Assembly (NCBI GenBank): GCA_944392585.1
Contig: CALXXA010000032.1
Location: 1 to 39,143 of the forward strand
DNA from: an uncultured Alphaproteobacteria bacterium
GTDB lineage: Bacteria; Pseudomonadota; Alphaproteobacteria; CAAHEQ01; UBA3637
Direction: 5' to 3'
DNA length: 39,143 nucleotides
In this document: positions 10,830 to 18,840 of the stretch, in pieces
How positions within the stretch are numbered: the stretch's first letter is position 1
How the letters are laid out: each line of letters opens with the position of its first letter
Program-made: the position numbers and the translations under genes
The notes under the pieces: generated by a model
Databases searched by the model: none
The model's input: the letters and a program-made list of their open reading frames with translations, nothing else
What the model was told of the DNA's origin: nothing

Positions 10830-11381
10830 TTATTTAGCTGTTATAGGCCCAATTAACATTCCCATTGCCTTCCCTTCTAATTTAGGCTCTTGTTCGACTT
10901 TTCCCAGGGAAGCTAATTCTGTTTTAATCCTATTCAGAACATCTACGCCTTGTTCCTGATAAGACATTTCACGCCCCCTAAACTTTAATGTAAATCTGAC
11001 CTTATTTCCATCTTCTAAAAAACGACGTGCACTTTTTAATTTTACTTCAAAATCATGCGTATCTATCATAGGAGTTAGTTTAAGCTCTTTAACTTCAACT
11101 ATTTTTTGTTTCTTCTTGGCCTCACTCTTACGCTTTTGCAATTCATACTTATATTTTCCATAATCTAATATCTTACAAACGCTTAAGCCTCCCGTTGATG
11201 AAATCTCGACTAAATCTAGGTCAGACTCTTTTGCTTTTTTCAAAGCTTCCCGCAAAGAAACAATTCCGATATTTCTCCCATCTGCCAAAATCAACCGAAC
11301 TTCTTTGGCAGTAATTTTTTCATTTGCTTTCGGTCCTTCTTCAACCGTAGGACCAAAGCTATTATTATTATCTATAAATAT
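10830..11381 (-). CDS. infC: translation initiation factor IF-3, AUA start
   Basis: IF-3 keeps 30S subunits free and checks start-codon pairing. The frame contains IGIVSLREALKKAKE, LVEISSTGG, CKILDYGKYKYE, KVKEL-type VKELKLTPMIDTHDFEVK and RFTLKFRGREM, all diagnostic. The homologous N-terminus NEKITAKEVRLI lies upstream of any ATG, GTG or TTG start. Reading back, the frame stays open to a TAA next to AGGAGG (11392-11387). The only plausible initiation codon with proper spacing is ATA at 11381 (5 nt after AGGAGG), or ATA at 11375. This gives 183 aa, the normal length. Escherichia coli infC uses AUU so that IF-3 can repress itself, and AUA would act the same way. A start at the internal TTG (11294) would delete conserved sequence and has no ribosome site. 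Confidence 0.93.
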   Translation of the reverse strand: MFIDNNNSFGPTVEEGPKANEKITAKEVRLILADGRNIGIVSLREALKKAKESDLDLVEISSTGGLSVCKILDYGKYKYELQKRKSEAKKKQKIVEVKELKLTPMIDTHDFEVKLKSARRFLEDGNKVRFTLKFRGREMSYQEQGVDVLNRIKTELASLGKVEQEPKLEGKAMGMLIGPITAK

Positions 11382-11433
11382 TTTAGCCTCCTGTTATTGT
11401 TAATTTTAATGAAAAGTTCCCTTTTCACACAAT

Positions 11434-11461
11434 AGAATACTTATTTTTTTGACAGAATCAA
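11434..11461 (-). promoter_or_regulatory. candidate infC promoter
   Basis: On the minus strand TTGATT (11461-11456), 16 nt, TATTCT (11439-11434). It overlaps the opposite-facing dsbD-type promoter (11449-11477), so the two divergent genes may compete for polymerase. Confidence 0.4.
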
Positions 11462-11477
11462 GATTTTTTAATATATT
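11449..11477 (+). promoter_or_regulatory. promoter giving a leaderless mRNA, DsbD-like gene
   Basis: Perfect TTGACA (11449-11454), 17 nt, TATATT (11472-11477). The expected start point, 7 nt after the -10, is the A of the ATG at 11484. No Shine-Dalgarno precedes that ATG, so the transcript is probably leaderless. Confidence 0.6.
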
Positions 11478-11483
11478 TTATGT

Positions 11484-13304
11484 ATGAAATTTATTCAGGT
11501 TCTTTTTTTGATTTTTTTTCTTCCTTCTATTGCTTTCTCCCAAGAAAGGAACCAAGAGTCTTTCATTCAATCTATTTATAATTTTGCACAAGACACTCGG
11601 CAGAGTATCTTAATCGCTCAAAATAAGTCTTTAACTGACTTAGAAAAAGTAAAATGGAATAATTTAATTTTCTGGGATGAAAAAAATGTCAGTCCATTCA
11701 CAGGAACGCTTGGGAGTTCTCCTTTAACTTCTACACCTTTTGGATCCATTCAGTTATTCACAGACGTTACCGGAACAGAAAATATAACCGACGTTTCAGG
11801 AGTTGTTGACATCTCCATCTCTAAAGACTGGATCATCGATAAACCTACCTTTCAAATTACAGAAAAAACGAATATCCAATCTATAGATTTTTTTATCCCC
11901 ATTATCCCCCCTCTTAAAGAAAACATACATAATCCTTATTCTTTAAACGCCGCTTTCCCTTTCTCTTTGAAACTAAAAAAACAAAGTGCCCCTGTTTTCT
12001 TTACACTCAATATCGACATCAACGCCTGTTCTCAAGAAAAATGTATAAAAAAAACTTACCCTGTTTCTTTTTCTCTTTCTCAACAAAAAACGTTATCTTC
12101 CCCTTTTAAGCCTTTTATTGCTTCTGTTTGGGGTTATCTACCCAAACCCCTTCCCAATCAAAAAGTTTTTATTACAAAAGACAATATTCTCTGGCTTGAT
12201 ATTAGTTCCGAATACCCCATCTTAAACGCTGATTTCATCATCCTATCAAATTCCCCCGTTCACATCATCCAAGAACAATTTATAAAAAAAGAAACATTCA
12301 CTCGCATTATCCTAAAAACAAATCCTCCCTTAAATAATACTCCTTTCCGTTTTATTTATTCCGGACCTAAAGGATTATGGGAAATATCACAGCAAAAACC
12401 TATCCTTAAAGAAATCCCTGAAGAAAATTTAGTTTCTCTCCCCTCTTTCTTTCAAATATGTATTTTTTTCTTAATTTTTTCTCCTCTCCTCTCGTGGCTT
12501 TTCCTTTTGCAGCCTCGTAATGAATATGAAGTTAAACAAAAATCTTTAAAAACATTATTCACTTTTATCATAACAGGTTCAATCTTTACTCTATTCTTCA
12601 GCTTACAACAAATATCCTTCGGAACATTTTTATCCTCGTCTTTTTGGGTTATCTCCTGTTTTTTTATTTTTATTCTCATATATCTTTTACCTATAAAAAC
12701 AACTGCTCTTTCTTATGCCGTATTAACGCTTATAGCTCCCTTGACATATCTAGCTCCCGCATGGGAAATCGCCTCAACAAACCTACAGAAAATCGGTTTG
12801 TGTTTCACTTTAACCGGGTTTGCTTGTTTTCCTTACATTTTTTTCTATTTATCCCCACGTATTGCTCTTCCATTATTAAAGCAATCTCGTTCATGGTCTC
12901 CTTATTTCATAAAACTCCCTCTTCTTATATGCGCTTTATGGTATGCTCTGATCGGTGGTTCTTTATATATTAATCAAACAGCTAATTGGTCAAATTATTC
13001 TAAAGAAAAAATACAAGAAATTCTTCAACAAAATAAGATTATTATTCTTTCCATAGGTCCTGATTGGTGTGTGACTTGTACTTTAAACCGTCTTAATCTA
13101 ACTTATGTTGGGCTTGCGAAAAAATTAATGACCGCAAACCGAGTTATTCTTATGACTTCTCCGACAAATCCTCTTGGAAAGAACACTTTGTTTTATCCTG
13201 AAAACATCATTATAACACCTAGGATTCCTTCCGGAGAAAAAATTCCTTCTTTCATCCATGATTACAAAATGGAAAAAATCTTCAGACCATACCTGATTGA
13301 TTAA
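11484..13304 (+). CDS. DsbD/ScsB-like thiol:disulfide interchange protein
   Basis: A 606-aa protein that would carry reducing power across the inner membrane. In order: signal peptide (1-19, ending AFS); a periplasmic N-terminal domain with a cysteine pair (C182, C187, in NACSQEKC) as in the DsbD alpha domain; about eight membrane segments (about residues 320-505); and a C-terminal thioredoxin-like stretch with the WCVTC active site (C529, C532). The C-terminal domain is short for thioredoxin, at about 90 residues. Overall similarity is greater to the ScsB/DsbD-like group of Alphaproteobacteria than to E. coli DsbD. Its 3' end overlaps the convergent rnhA by 23 bp. The ATG is supported by the promoter position rather than a ribosome site. 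Confidence 0.82.
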   Translation: MKFIQVLFLIFFLPSIAFSQERNQESFIQSIYNFAQDTRQSILIAQNKSLTDLEKVKWNNLIFWDEKNVSPFTGTLGSSPLTSTPFGSIQLFTDVTGTENITDVSGVVDISISKDWIIDKPTFQITEKTNIQSIDFFIPIIPPLKENIHNPYSLNAAFPFSLKLKKQSAPVFFTLNIDINACSQEKCIKKTYPVSFSLSQQKTLSSPFKPFIASVWGYLPKPLPNQKVFITKDNILWLDISSEYPILNADFIILSNSPVHIIQEQFIKKETFTRIILKTNPPLNNTPFRFIYSGPKGLWEISQQKPILKEIPEENLVSLPSFFQICIFFLIFSPLLSWLFLLQPRNEYEVKQKSLKTLFTFIITGSIFTLFFSLQQISFGTFLSSSFWVISCFFIFILIYLLPIKTTALSYAVLTLIAPLTYLAPAWEIASTNLQKIGLCFTLTGFACFPYIFFYLSPRIALPLLKQSRSWSPYFIKLPLLICALWYALIGGSLYINQTANWSNYSKEKIQEILQQNKIIILSIGPDWCVTCTLNRLNLTYVGLAKKLMTANRVILMTSPTNPLGKNTLFYPENIIITPRIPSGEKIPSFIHDYKMEKIFRPYLID

Positions 13305-13722
13305 TATACTGCCTGGCAAGAGCATCCACTCGTTCGTTTTCCACATGCCCTGCATGCCCTTTTACCCATATCCACTTTATCTGATGTATTTTTGTCAATT
13401 CTAAAAGTTGTTTCCATAAATCGACATTTGAGACATCTTTTTTAGACGAATTTTTCCAGCCTCGTTCGATCCATCCGGGTAACCATTCGTTAAATCCTTT
13501 TATAACATACTGGCTATCTGTATACAAATGAATATGACATGCTTCTTTTAGTGTTTTTAATGCTTCTATAACAGCAGTCAGTTCCATACGATTATTTGTC
13601 GTCATTATCTCTCCGCCGCTCAACTCTTTTTCCTGCCCCTTGTACCGAAGCAAAACCCCCCAACCTCCTGGCCCTGGATTCCCACTACATGCTCCGTCTG
13701 TATAAATATCTATTTTTTTCAT
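13282..13722 (-). CDS. rnhA: ribonuclease HI
   Basis: A 146-aa enzyme that removes RNA from RNA-DNA hybrids. All catalytic residues are visible: D9 in [16 protein letters not shown]47 in NNRMELTA, D69 in YTDSQYV and D133 in ERVDALAR, with H123/H126 in the KGHAGH loop. The basic protrusion typical of bacterial RNase HI ([13 protein letters not shown]) is present. Length is normal. Its last 23 bp overlap the 3' end of the DsbD-like gene on the other strand. No clear Shine-Dalgarno is visible before the ATG (an AAGAA is the closest). Confidence 0.98.
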   Translation of the reverse strand: MKKIDIYTDGACSGNPGPGGWGVLLRYKGQEKELSGGEIMTTNNRMELTAVIEALKTLKEACHIHLYTDSQYVIKGFNEWLPGWIERGWKNSSKKDVSNVDLWKQLLELTKIHQIKWIWVKGHAGHVENERVDALARQYINQSGMV

Positions 13723-13800
13723 ATTCTTAATATGGAAAATTTTGAAGATTATTGCAATAAAAAAGATTTTTTATATAAATACTTCATATATAAACCTTTA

Positions 13801-13915
13801 TTTATAAATGAAAGTTTATATTGATTTCCAATAAACACATCTTATTTACATTTATAAAAGAAAAATATCCTATTTTATTAGGAGCATTCAAAAAAACATC
13901 CTATAAAAATGGGAG
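13801..13915. promoter_or_regulatory. AT-rich control region with inverted repeats, XRE gene
   Basis: The 267-bp gap between rnhA and the XRE gene holds no gene. It contains a 10-bp inverted repeat TTTATAAATG / CATTTATAAA (13801-13810 and 13849-13858). It also holds two operator-like sites 31 bp apart: ATCCTAT-N4-TTAGGAG (13867-13884) and ATCCTAT-N4-ATGGGAG (13898-13915). These resemble the palindrome at 1097-1115. A clear -35/-10 pair for the XRE gene was not found. Confidence 0.5.
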
Positions 13916-13989
13916 AAATATCTAAAATTAACTAAAAATTAATACTAAAGTGACTTTTACTTTTATCTTTAAAAGAAGACAATAAAACC

Positions 13990-14244
13990 ATGATAAACGA
14001 AACATTTAGCAAAATACTAGGAAGGCGTATCAGAGAAATCCGTAAAATGAACGGAATGAGCCAACTTGATCTCGCAAATGAAATGGATGTAACGCTAAAT
14101 ACCATTTCTGGCATTGAATGTGGGAAAACATCTCCCAAAATAGATACGCTCTATCGTATGGCTCTTGCTTTGGAAATAGGATTGGAAGATTTTTTTCTTT
14201 TCCCGAGGAATTTCCCAGAGATAAAAACGTTCGAAAAAAAGTAG
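13990..14244 (+). CDS. XRE-family HTH transcriptional regulator
   Basis: An 84-aa zero-frame product that is mostly one Cro/C1-type helix-turn-helix domain (about residues 10-70; GRRIREIRKMNGMSQLDLA, then TLNTISGIECGKTSPKIDTL). Such proteins bind inverted repeats, often in their own promoters. The frame ends in TAG straight after GAA AAA AAG. In the -1 frame the coding sequence continues at once with VENLSRQLLLLDES and ends at 14342, giving a 117-aa protein with a helical C-terminus of the kind usual in this group. The slip site is A-AAA-AAG. Either both 84- and 117-aa forms are made by frameshifting, or the gene carries a one-base homopolymer change. Shine-Dalgarno is weak (AGAAG). Confidence 0.8.
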   Translation: MINETFSKILGRRIREIRKMNGMSQLDLANEMDVTLNTISGIECGKTSPKIDTLYRMALALEIGLEDFFLFPRNFPEIKTFEKK

Positions 14245-14342
14245 AAAATTTATCTCGTCAACTTCTGCTTCTTGATGAATCCGTCTTAGATCTCGTCCTT
14301 GAAAACGTAAACCTTATGTTGAAAATGAAAGATAAAAAATAG
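14235..14342 (+). other. slippery heptamer and -1 frame extension of the XRE gene
   Basis: The heptamer A AAA AAG (14235-14241) is in the correct phase (gaA AAA AAG) and is followed directly by the zero-frame TAG. It is the same slippery sequence used by E. coli dnaX. A -1 slip continues into GTA GAA and adds 33 residues, with alternating Leu/Val typical of an amphipathic helix, to a TAG at 14342. No obvious upstream Shine-Dalgarno-like stimulator or strong downstream stem was found, which weakens the case. Confidence 0.55.
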
Positions 14343-14417
14343 ATCCCCCTCATCTTTCGAAAAATCTTTTAGCCCTATCGTTTTCTCTATAAAGTTCTTA
14401 AATCTCCTGTCTAATGG

Positions 14418-15194
14418 CTAAAGAAAAATAAATAATAAATAAACTCCTAAAACAAACCGATAAATCATAAAAACAAAGAATGATTTTGTTTTTACCCATT
14501 TCATCAGGAAAGATACAGCTAATAATCCTCCTACGAAAGAAAACAAAATACCCCAAGCTAAAGATGAATTTAATATACTCTGATTATTTTCAAAAAATAA
14601 CTTCCCTATATGCCAAATAGCGGCTGCGGCAATAATCGGAACTGACATCATCATTGAAAATTGAGCGGCATCGGTTCTTTTTATTCTGCACATTCTACCG
14701 GCTGTCATTGTAATTCCGGAACGGCTTACTCCTGGAATTAAAGCTAAACATTGAGCCATCCCTATAAAAAAAGCATCTTTTTTTGACATTGTCTTTATTT
14801 CTTTTTGAGAGATGCTCCAACGATCAGAAGCATACAAAATAATTCCAAAAATAATTAACGTACCAGCTATTAAAATCGGAGACCTAAACATTGTTTCGAC
14901 AATATGTTCTAAAAAAAATCCCGCTATCAATGCTGGAATAGTCGCCACACATAAATTTACAAATAATTTTTGTGCCGGTCCTTTTCTATAAAACCCGATG
15001 AGCATCTGATAAAAATCGCGCCAAAAATAAACTAAAACGGCGCCCAAGGTCCCCAGATGCAAGCCAATATCCATAGCTATACCTTGATCCGGCCATCCGA
15101 ATAATCGAGGGACCAGAATCAAATGAGCCGAAGAACTAATCGGTAAAAATTCTGCGATACTTTGTACTAAAGCTAAAACAAATGTTTGCTCCAT
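14418..15194 (-). CDS. uppP: undecaprenyl-diphosphatase
   Basis: A 258-aa membrane enzyme of the UppP/BacA family that dephosphorylates undecaprenyl pyrophosphate to recycle the cell-wall lipid carrier and can confer bacitracin resistance. Both signatures are present: QSIAEFLPISSSAHL (residues 11-25) and PGVSRSGITMTAGR (about 153-166). About seven to eight hydrophobic segments fit the family. It is slightly shorter than the usual 265-275 aa. An AAAGG lies 9 nt before the ATG. It is convergent with the XRE gene, with 75 bp between stops and no strong terminator. Confidence 0.97.
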   Translation of the reverse strand: MEQTFVLALVQSIAEFLPISSSAHLILVPRLFGWPDQGIAMDIGLHLGTLGAVLVYFWRDFYQMLIGFYRKGPAQKLFVNLCVATIPALIAGFFLEHIVETMFRSPILIAGTLIIFGIILYASDRWSISQKEIKTMSKKDAFFIGMAQCLALIPGVSRSGITMTAGRMCRIKRTDAAQFSMMMSVPIIAAAAIWHIGKLFFENNQSILNSSLAWGILFSFVGGLLAVSFLMKWVKTKSFFVFMIYRFVLGVYLLFIFL

Positions 15195-15280
15195 ATTTTT
15201 TTATGCCTTTTATATATTACACTATATTTTCAAGATTTTTTATGTTATAACAAACTTTCACCAGAATATAAAGAAAAATA

Positions 15281-17356
15281 ATGTATAAGTTCTTTTTATC
15301 CTTAAAAAATCTTTTTTTAACAGAGCATGATAGGTGGAATTTATGGCTTCCTGTTTTATTTGGTCTTGGAATTGCCACTTACTTTCTTTTACCAAAAGAG
15401 CCTTTGTGGATAATCGGTCCTTTTTTTTTCTTTTTCTGTTTGATTTGTTTTTTATTTACACGAAAAAACTCTTTTCTTTATTGTTTTTTCATGGCTTTAT
15501 GCTTTTTAAGCGGAGGCTTTGCGATTATTCAAACGAAAGCTCATTTAATAACTGCTCCTCGCCTTTCCAAAAATATTCACTTCGTCTGGGTAGAAGGACT
15601 TGTAGATCAAGTTGAACTTTATACCAATGCTCAACGGATTACTTTAAGCCATGTTTTTATAGACAGAGTTCCCTCAGAAAAAACACCTTCTCGCGTCCGC
15701 ATTCGATCTAATGGACTATCTCCTAAAATTGAAAAAGGAGATTATATTGAAATTCGTGCTCATTTAATGCCTCCCGGATTGCCGTTCGAACCAGGAGGAT
15801 ATGAATTTTGTCGTACTTTATGGTTCAATAAAATCGGAGCCGTTGGATTTGCTACCGGAAAGCCTGTTATCTTACAAAAGAAAAATTCTTTTTCTTTTCT
15901 TGACTTATTTGAAACGTACCGTCAGAAAATTGCATCTCGTATTCGAAGTGTCTTGCCGATGGAACAAAGCAGCGTTGTTTTACCTTTAGTCATTGGTTCC
16001 TCGACTTCTATTTCTCGGACAACTTATGAACATTACAGAGATGCCGGAATAGCTCATGTCTTATCTGTTTCAGGCTTGCATATGATGCTAATCGCCGGTC
16101 TTGTTTTTACTTTTACTCGCTTTGCCCTTTCTTTATTCCCTTGTATTGCTTTAAGAATCAATACAAAAAAAATCGCCTGTATTATTGCTCTTATCATTAC
16201 TTTCTTATACCTAATGATTTCAGGTTTGGCTGTCCCGGCACAACGTTCTTATTTTATGTTATTTGTTGTTTTAACCGCCGTTCTGTTAGACAGACAAGCC
16301 TTGTCCGTTAGAAATATTTGCTGGATAGCCTTTTTCATTTTATTATTTAAACCGGAAAGTCTAATCTCTGCCAGTTTCCAATTATCCTTCGGAGCCGTTT
16401 TGGCTTTAATTTGTACCTATGAAGCGTTAAAAGATTCTTTACATACTTACTTAAATAAAAGAAAAAACAAAATCCTTCGTTGGATAATCAGCCTTGCCTT
16501 CGGATTCTTAATTTCCAATATCGCCGCAGGACTGGCAACCGCCCCAATTGCCGCTTATCATTTTAACAGATATCCAAATTATGGTATCTTAGGAAACTTT
16601 CTAACTTCTTCTCTTTTTGGGATTGCCATTATGCCTTTATTATTAATCAGCGTCTTGGTTATGCCTTTCGGATTAGATACCTACCCTTTAAAAATAGCAG
16701 GATTCTTCTTGGATTTAGTTTCTGATATAACATCCTGGATTTCTAACCTGCCTTATGCTTCTATTCTTATTCCTTCTTTTCCTATTTGGGGTTTCTCCTG
16801 TTTCCTTATCGGAGGTCTTTGGTTATGTCTATGGAAAACGAAATTACGTTATCTCGGTCTTGTTTTCTTGATTATTTCACCCCTCTCCTTACTTCAACAC
16901 ACAACACCCGATATTTTTATCAGTCAAGGAGGACGATTAATCGGTGTTCAAGAAAATGGAAATTTTTCTTTTTCAACACTATCTCGTGAAAAAAGAACAC
17001 GTCAATTTTGGATGGAACGAAATGGTTTTTATCCAGATGAATCTATTTCTCTTATTCAACAAAATCTTCTGACCTTAAAAGGTCTTAAAATCGCTTTATC
17101 CCCCGATGTCTGTTCAGAAGCTGATTTAGCTATTCTACCTCAAAAAGAAATACCTCCTTGTCATGCCAAGAAAGTCTTAGATTATAAAGTTCTTTGGAAC
17201 AAAGGATCTCATACTATATTCATAGATAATGATGGGTTTCATATTCAAAACGCTGCCGACAGCATGGGAGAACGATTATGGCACCCGAATGTAAAAGCTC
17301 CTTTTTTACTTGATTTTTTTAAAAATTATCTTATAAATAATAAAGAAAAAATCTAA
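15281..17356 (+). CDS. comEC: ComEC/Rec2-family DNA-uptake channel protein
   Basis: A 691-aa multi-pass membrane protein related to the channel that carries single-stranded DNA into the cytoplasm during transformation. An N-terminal DUF4131-type region with membrane segments (about 15-75) and an OB-fold-like stretch precedes the competence domain, which starts around SVVLPLVIGSSTSISRTTYEHYRDAG and has HVLSVSGLHMMLIAGLV and the AGLATAPIAAYHFNRYPNYGILGNF motif. The C-terminus (about 545-691) replaces the metallo-beta-lactamase domain: no HxHxDH is present, as in many alphaproteobacterial homologues. It is followed 17 nt later by a lipoprotein gene, so they probably form a pair. Whether the organism is transformable cannot be told. 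Confidence 0.9.
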   Translation: MYKFFLSLKNLFLTEHDRWNLWLPVLFGLGIATYFLLPKEPLWIIGPFFFFFCLICFLFTRKNSFLYCFFMALCFLSGGFAIIQTKAHLITAPRLSKNIHFVWVEGLVDQVELYTNAQRITLSHVFIDRVPSEKTPSRVRIRSNGLSPKIEKGDYIEIRAHLMPPGLPFEPGGYEFCRTLWFNKIGAVGFATGKPVILQKKNSFSFLDLFETYRQKIASRIRSVLPMEQSSVVLPLVIGSSTSISRTTYEHYRDAGIAHVLSVSGLHMMLIAGLVFTFTRFALSLFPCIALRINTKKIACIIALIITFLYLMISGLAVPAQRSYFMLFVVLTAVLLDRQALSVRNICWIAFFILLFKPESLISASFQLSFGAVLALICTYEALKDSLHTYLNKRKNKILRWIISLAFGFLISNIAAGLATAPIAAYHFNRYPNYGILGNFLTSSLFGIAIMPLLLISVLVMPFGLDTYPLKIAGFFLDLVSDITSWISNLPYASILIPSFPIWGFSCFLIGGLWLCLWKTKLRYLGLVFLIISPLSLLQHTTPDIFISQGGRLIGVQENGNFSFSTLSREKRTRQFWMERNGFYPDESISLIQQNLLTLKGLKIALSPDVCSEADLAILPQKEIPPCHAKKVLDYKVLWNKGSHTIFIDNDGFHIQNAADSMGERLWHPNVKAPFLLDFFKNYLINNKEKI

Positions 17357-17373
17357 AAAAAAAGAGGTTACAT

Positions 17374-17829
17374 ATGAAAAAATATCTTTCCATTTTCTCT
17401 TGTCTTTTGGTTTTGTTTTCTTTATGTGCTTGTTTAAATTCCACCCATATTGAACCTTCTTATAGAACTGATATAACCACTCCCGAAGGGGGGTTACAAC
17501 CTCCTGCGAGTTTCGCTCAATTTAAAGAAATACCTATTCCCGAAAAAGCGACCATGGATCTTAAAAGAACTCTTCTATTCGGAAATGATCCTTTAATTGG
17601 ACGCTTGGTTTTCTCAGCCCCTTATACTCAAACAAACATCTTTGATTTTTATGTTTTAGAAATGCCTAAGTTTGGCTGGAAAGAAATTACAATGATTCGT
17701 ACTCAAAACAGCGTCTTAACTTTTGCTAAAGACAATAGAATTTCCACCATCCAATTAAGCTCCACTGCCGGAGGCGGAACAGATGTCGTGTTCGACATTT
17801 CCTTAGGTAAAGGAACACACCATTTCTAA
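17374..17829 (+). CDS. small lipoprotein downstream of comEC
   Basis: A 151-aa protein with a lipoprotein signal peptide (lipobox LCAC, acylated Cys about 20), then an Asn/Pro/Thr-rich linker and a compact domain of about 100 residues starting at FKEIPIPEKATMDLKRTLLF, ending in a Gly/Thr-rich stretch. The pattern 'PIP-x-M ... DFY-x-x-EMPKFGW' resembles uncharacterised lipoproteins with small alpha-beta domains in Alphaproteobacteria, but I cannot name the family. AGAGG precedes the ATG. It lies 17 nt after comEC and is probably cotranscribed, though a link to DNA uptake is only inferred from position. Confidence 0.8.
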   Translation: MKKYLSIFSCLLVLFSLCACLNSTHIEPSYRTDITTPEGGLQPPASFAQFKEIPIPEKATMDLKRTLLFGNDPLIGRLVFSAPYTQTNIFDFYVLEMPKFGWKEITMIRTQNSVLTFAKDNRISTIQLSSTAGGGTDVVFDISLGKGTHHF

Positions 17830-17844
17830 AAAACCATTATTATA

Positions 17845-18255
17845 TTAAAACAAATTCAACAATAATATACTGCTTGGAATATAAAAGTACAAGAAAGAAA
17901 ATAAAGAAAATAAATACATAATCATAATAGCGGCTTGTAAAAAAGGGTTCACCTCGAAAAGAACATTTTGCGCATCTTTTTTAACAAAACATATTTCCAA
18001 AAAGACCCATATAAAAACTATCAATAATGGAATAAACATTAAAAAACTTGAAAACAATGTCATTAAAAGTTGAATAATTCCTTTCCATACATATCCGGCA
18101 TAAAAATTATGAACGCCTAAAAAACCAAAGAAAAATGCTAAAAACAAATAAATCGTCCCGCTCTTCTGAATTCCAGACACTTGCGGCGACACCGTCAAAG
18201 CACTGTCTTTATTATCAGTTGATCTTTTTTTTTGTTCTAAATTCTTTATTTGCAT
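17845..18255 (-). CDS. TM2-domain membrane protein
   Basis: A 136-aa protein with a soluble N-terminal region of about 30 residues and a TM2 domain (two helices joined by a tight turn): YLFLAFFFGFLGVHNFYAGYVWKG, then a second hydrophobic segment with IPLLIVFIWVFLEICF. A third hydrophobic helix lies at the C-terminus. The G-x-HNFYAG turn is diagnostic of the TM2 family, whose role in bacteria is unknown. A good AGGAG lies 4 nt before the ATG. It converges on the lipoprotein gene with only 15 bp between the stops. The next 138 bp up to the tRNA hold only the tRNA promoter. Confidence 0.88.
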   Translation of the reverse strand: MQIKNLEQKKRSTDNKDSALTVSPQVSGIQKSGTIYLFLAFFFGFLGVHNFYAGYVWKGIIQLLMTLFSSFLMFIPLLIVFIWVFLEICFVKKDAQNVLFEVNPFLQAAIMIMYLFSLFSFLYFYIPSSILLLNLF

Positions 18256-18352
18256 AACTCCTCCTTATTTTTTATCCCTTCTAATAAATAAGTCCTAAAA
18301 AGGAAATATCAAGGTTTTCTTTTCAACCAATATAAGCTAAAAAATTTTTTAC

Positions 18353-18381
18353 TTGCAAATATCTCTAATTTTATGTATAAG
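18353..18381 (+). promoter_or_regulatory. tRNA-Ser promoter
   Basis: TTGCAA (18353-18358), 17 nt, TATAAG (18376-18381), with 12 nt between the -10 and the tRNA 5' end. This spacing is typical for a short processed leader. Confidence 0.65.
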
Positions 18382-18393
18382 GAATTCAATTTA

Positions 18394-18484
18394 GGATGGG
18401 TGGCCGAGTGGTTGAAGGCGCACGCCTGGAAAGTGTGTTTAGGTCTAAAGCCTAACGGAGGTTCGAATCCTCTCCCATCCGCCA
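18394..18484 (+). tRNA. tRNA-Ser (anticodon GGA)
   Basis: A 91-nt class II tRNA. The acceptor arms GGATGGG and CCCATCC pair perfectly, followed by the G discriminator and an encoded CCA (18482-18484). The anticodon stem CACGC/GTGTG frames the loop CTGGAAA, with anticodon GGA reading UCC/UCU. The long variable arm (about 18 nt) and the TTCGAATC T-loop are as expected for serine. Confidence 0.97.
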
Positions 18485-18534
18485 TTTAATAAAAATCTTA
18501 CGGAAACTTCTATTTTTGGTTTTTAAACAAAGTT

Positions 18535-18840
18535 ATGGCTTTCTTTGAACAAGTATATAAAACCGTTCGAAAAATTCCTAAAGGGAAGGTTTCTACTTAT
18601 GGACAAATCGCTTCTTTAATAGGACACCCGAAATTATCTCATATCGTCGGATATGCTCTACATGCCAATCCTAAACCAGGCGTTATTCCATGCCATCGTG
18701 TCGTCAATCGCCATGGACTTATCTCCTCCGGTTTCGCTTTCGGAGGACCTAAAAAACAAACTGCTTTACTGGAAAAAGAAGGGGTCGCCGTTTCTCCTGA
18801 CGGAATCGTCAATTTAAAAAAATACTTATGGTCTCCTTAA
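18535..18840 (+). CDS. single-domain O6-alkylguanine-DNA alkyltransferase-like protein
   Basis: A 101-aa protein consisting only of the DNA-binding/active-site domain of MGMT/Ogt. It has the winged-helix stretch KIPKGKVSTYGQIASLIG and the active-site motif IPCHRVV, with the alkyl-acceptor Cys kept. Homologous short proteins (alkyltransferase-like) usually have Trp in this position and only recognise lesions. The intact Cys here suggests real transferase ability, as in some short bacterial MGMT proteins. The usual N-terminal domain is missing. The ATG has no Shine-Dalgarno and no alternative start upstream. It lies 50 bp after tRNA-Ser and could be cotranscribed with it. Confidence 0.88.
   Translation: MAFFEQVYKTVRKIPKGKVSTYGQIASLIGHPKLSHIVGYALHANPKPGVIPCHRVVNRHGLISSGFAFGGPKKQTALLEKEGVAVSPDGIVNLKKYLWSP

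Noticed and set aside
12452-12973. Frames on both strands inside the DsbD-like gene
   Set aside because: They are shadows of the membrane-segment coding sequence, without ribosome sites or recognisable protein features.
14118-14342. Independent 74-aa gene overlapping the XRE gene
   Set aside because: Its first part is only the shifted frame of the HTH gene and has no ribosome site; only the last 33 residues look like protein, best explained as a -1 extension.
16900-17356. Metallo-beta-lactamase domain at the ComEC C-terminus
   Set aside because: No HxHxDH or other metal ligands are present; the tail seems to be the degenerate form common in Alphaproteobacteria.
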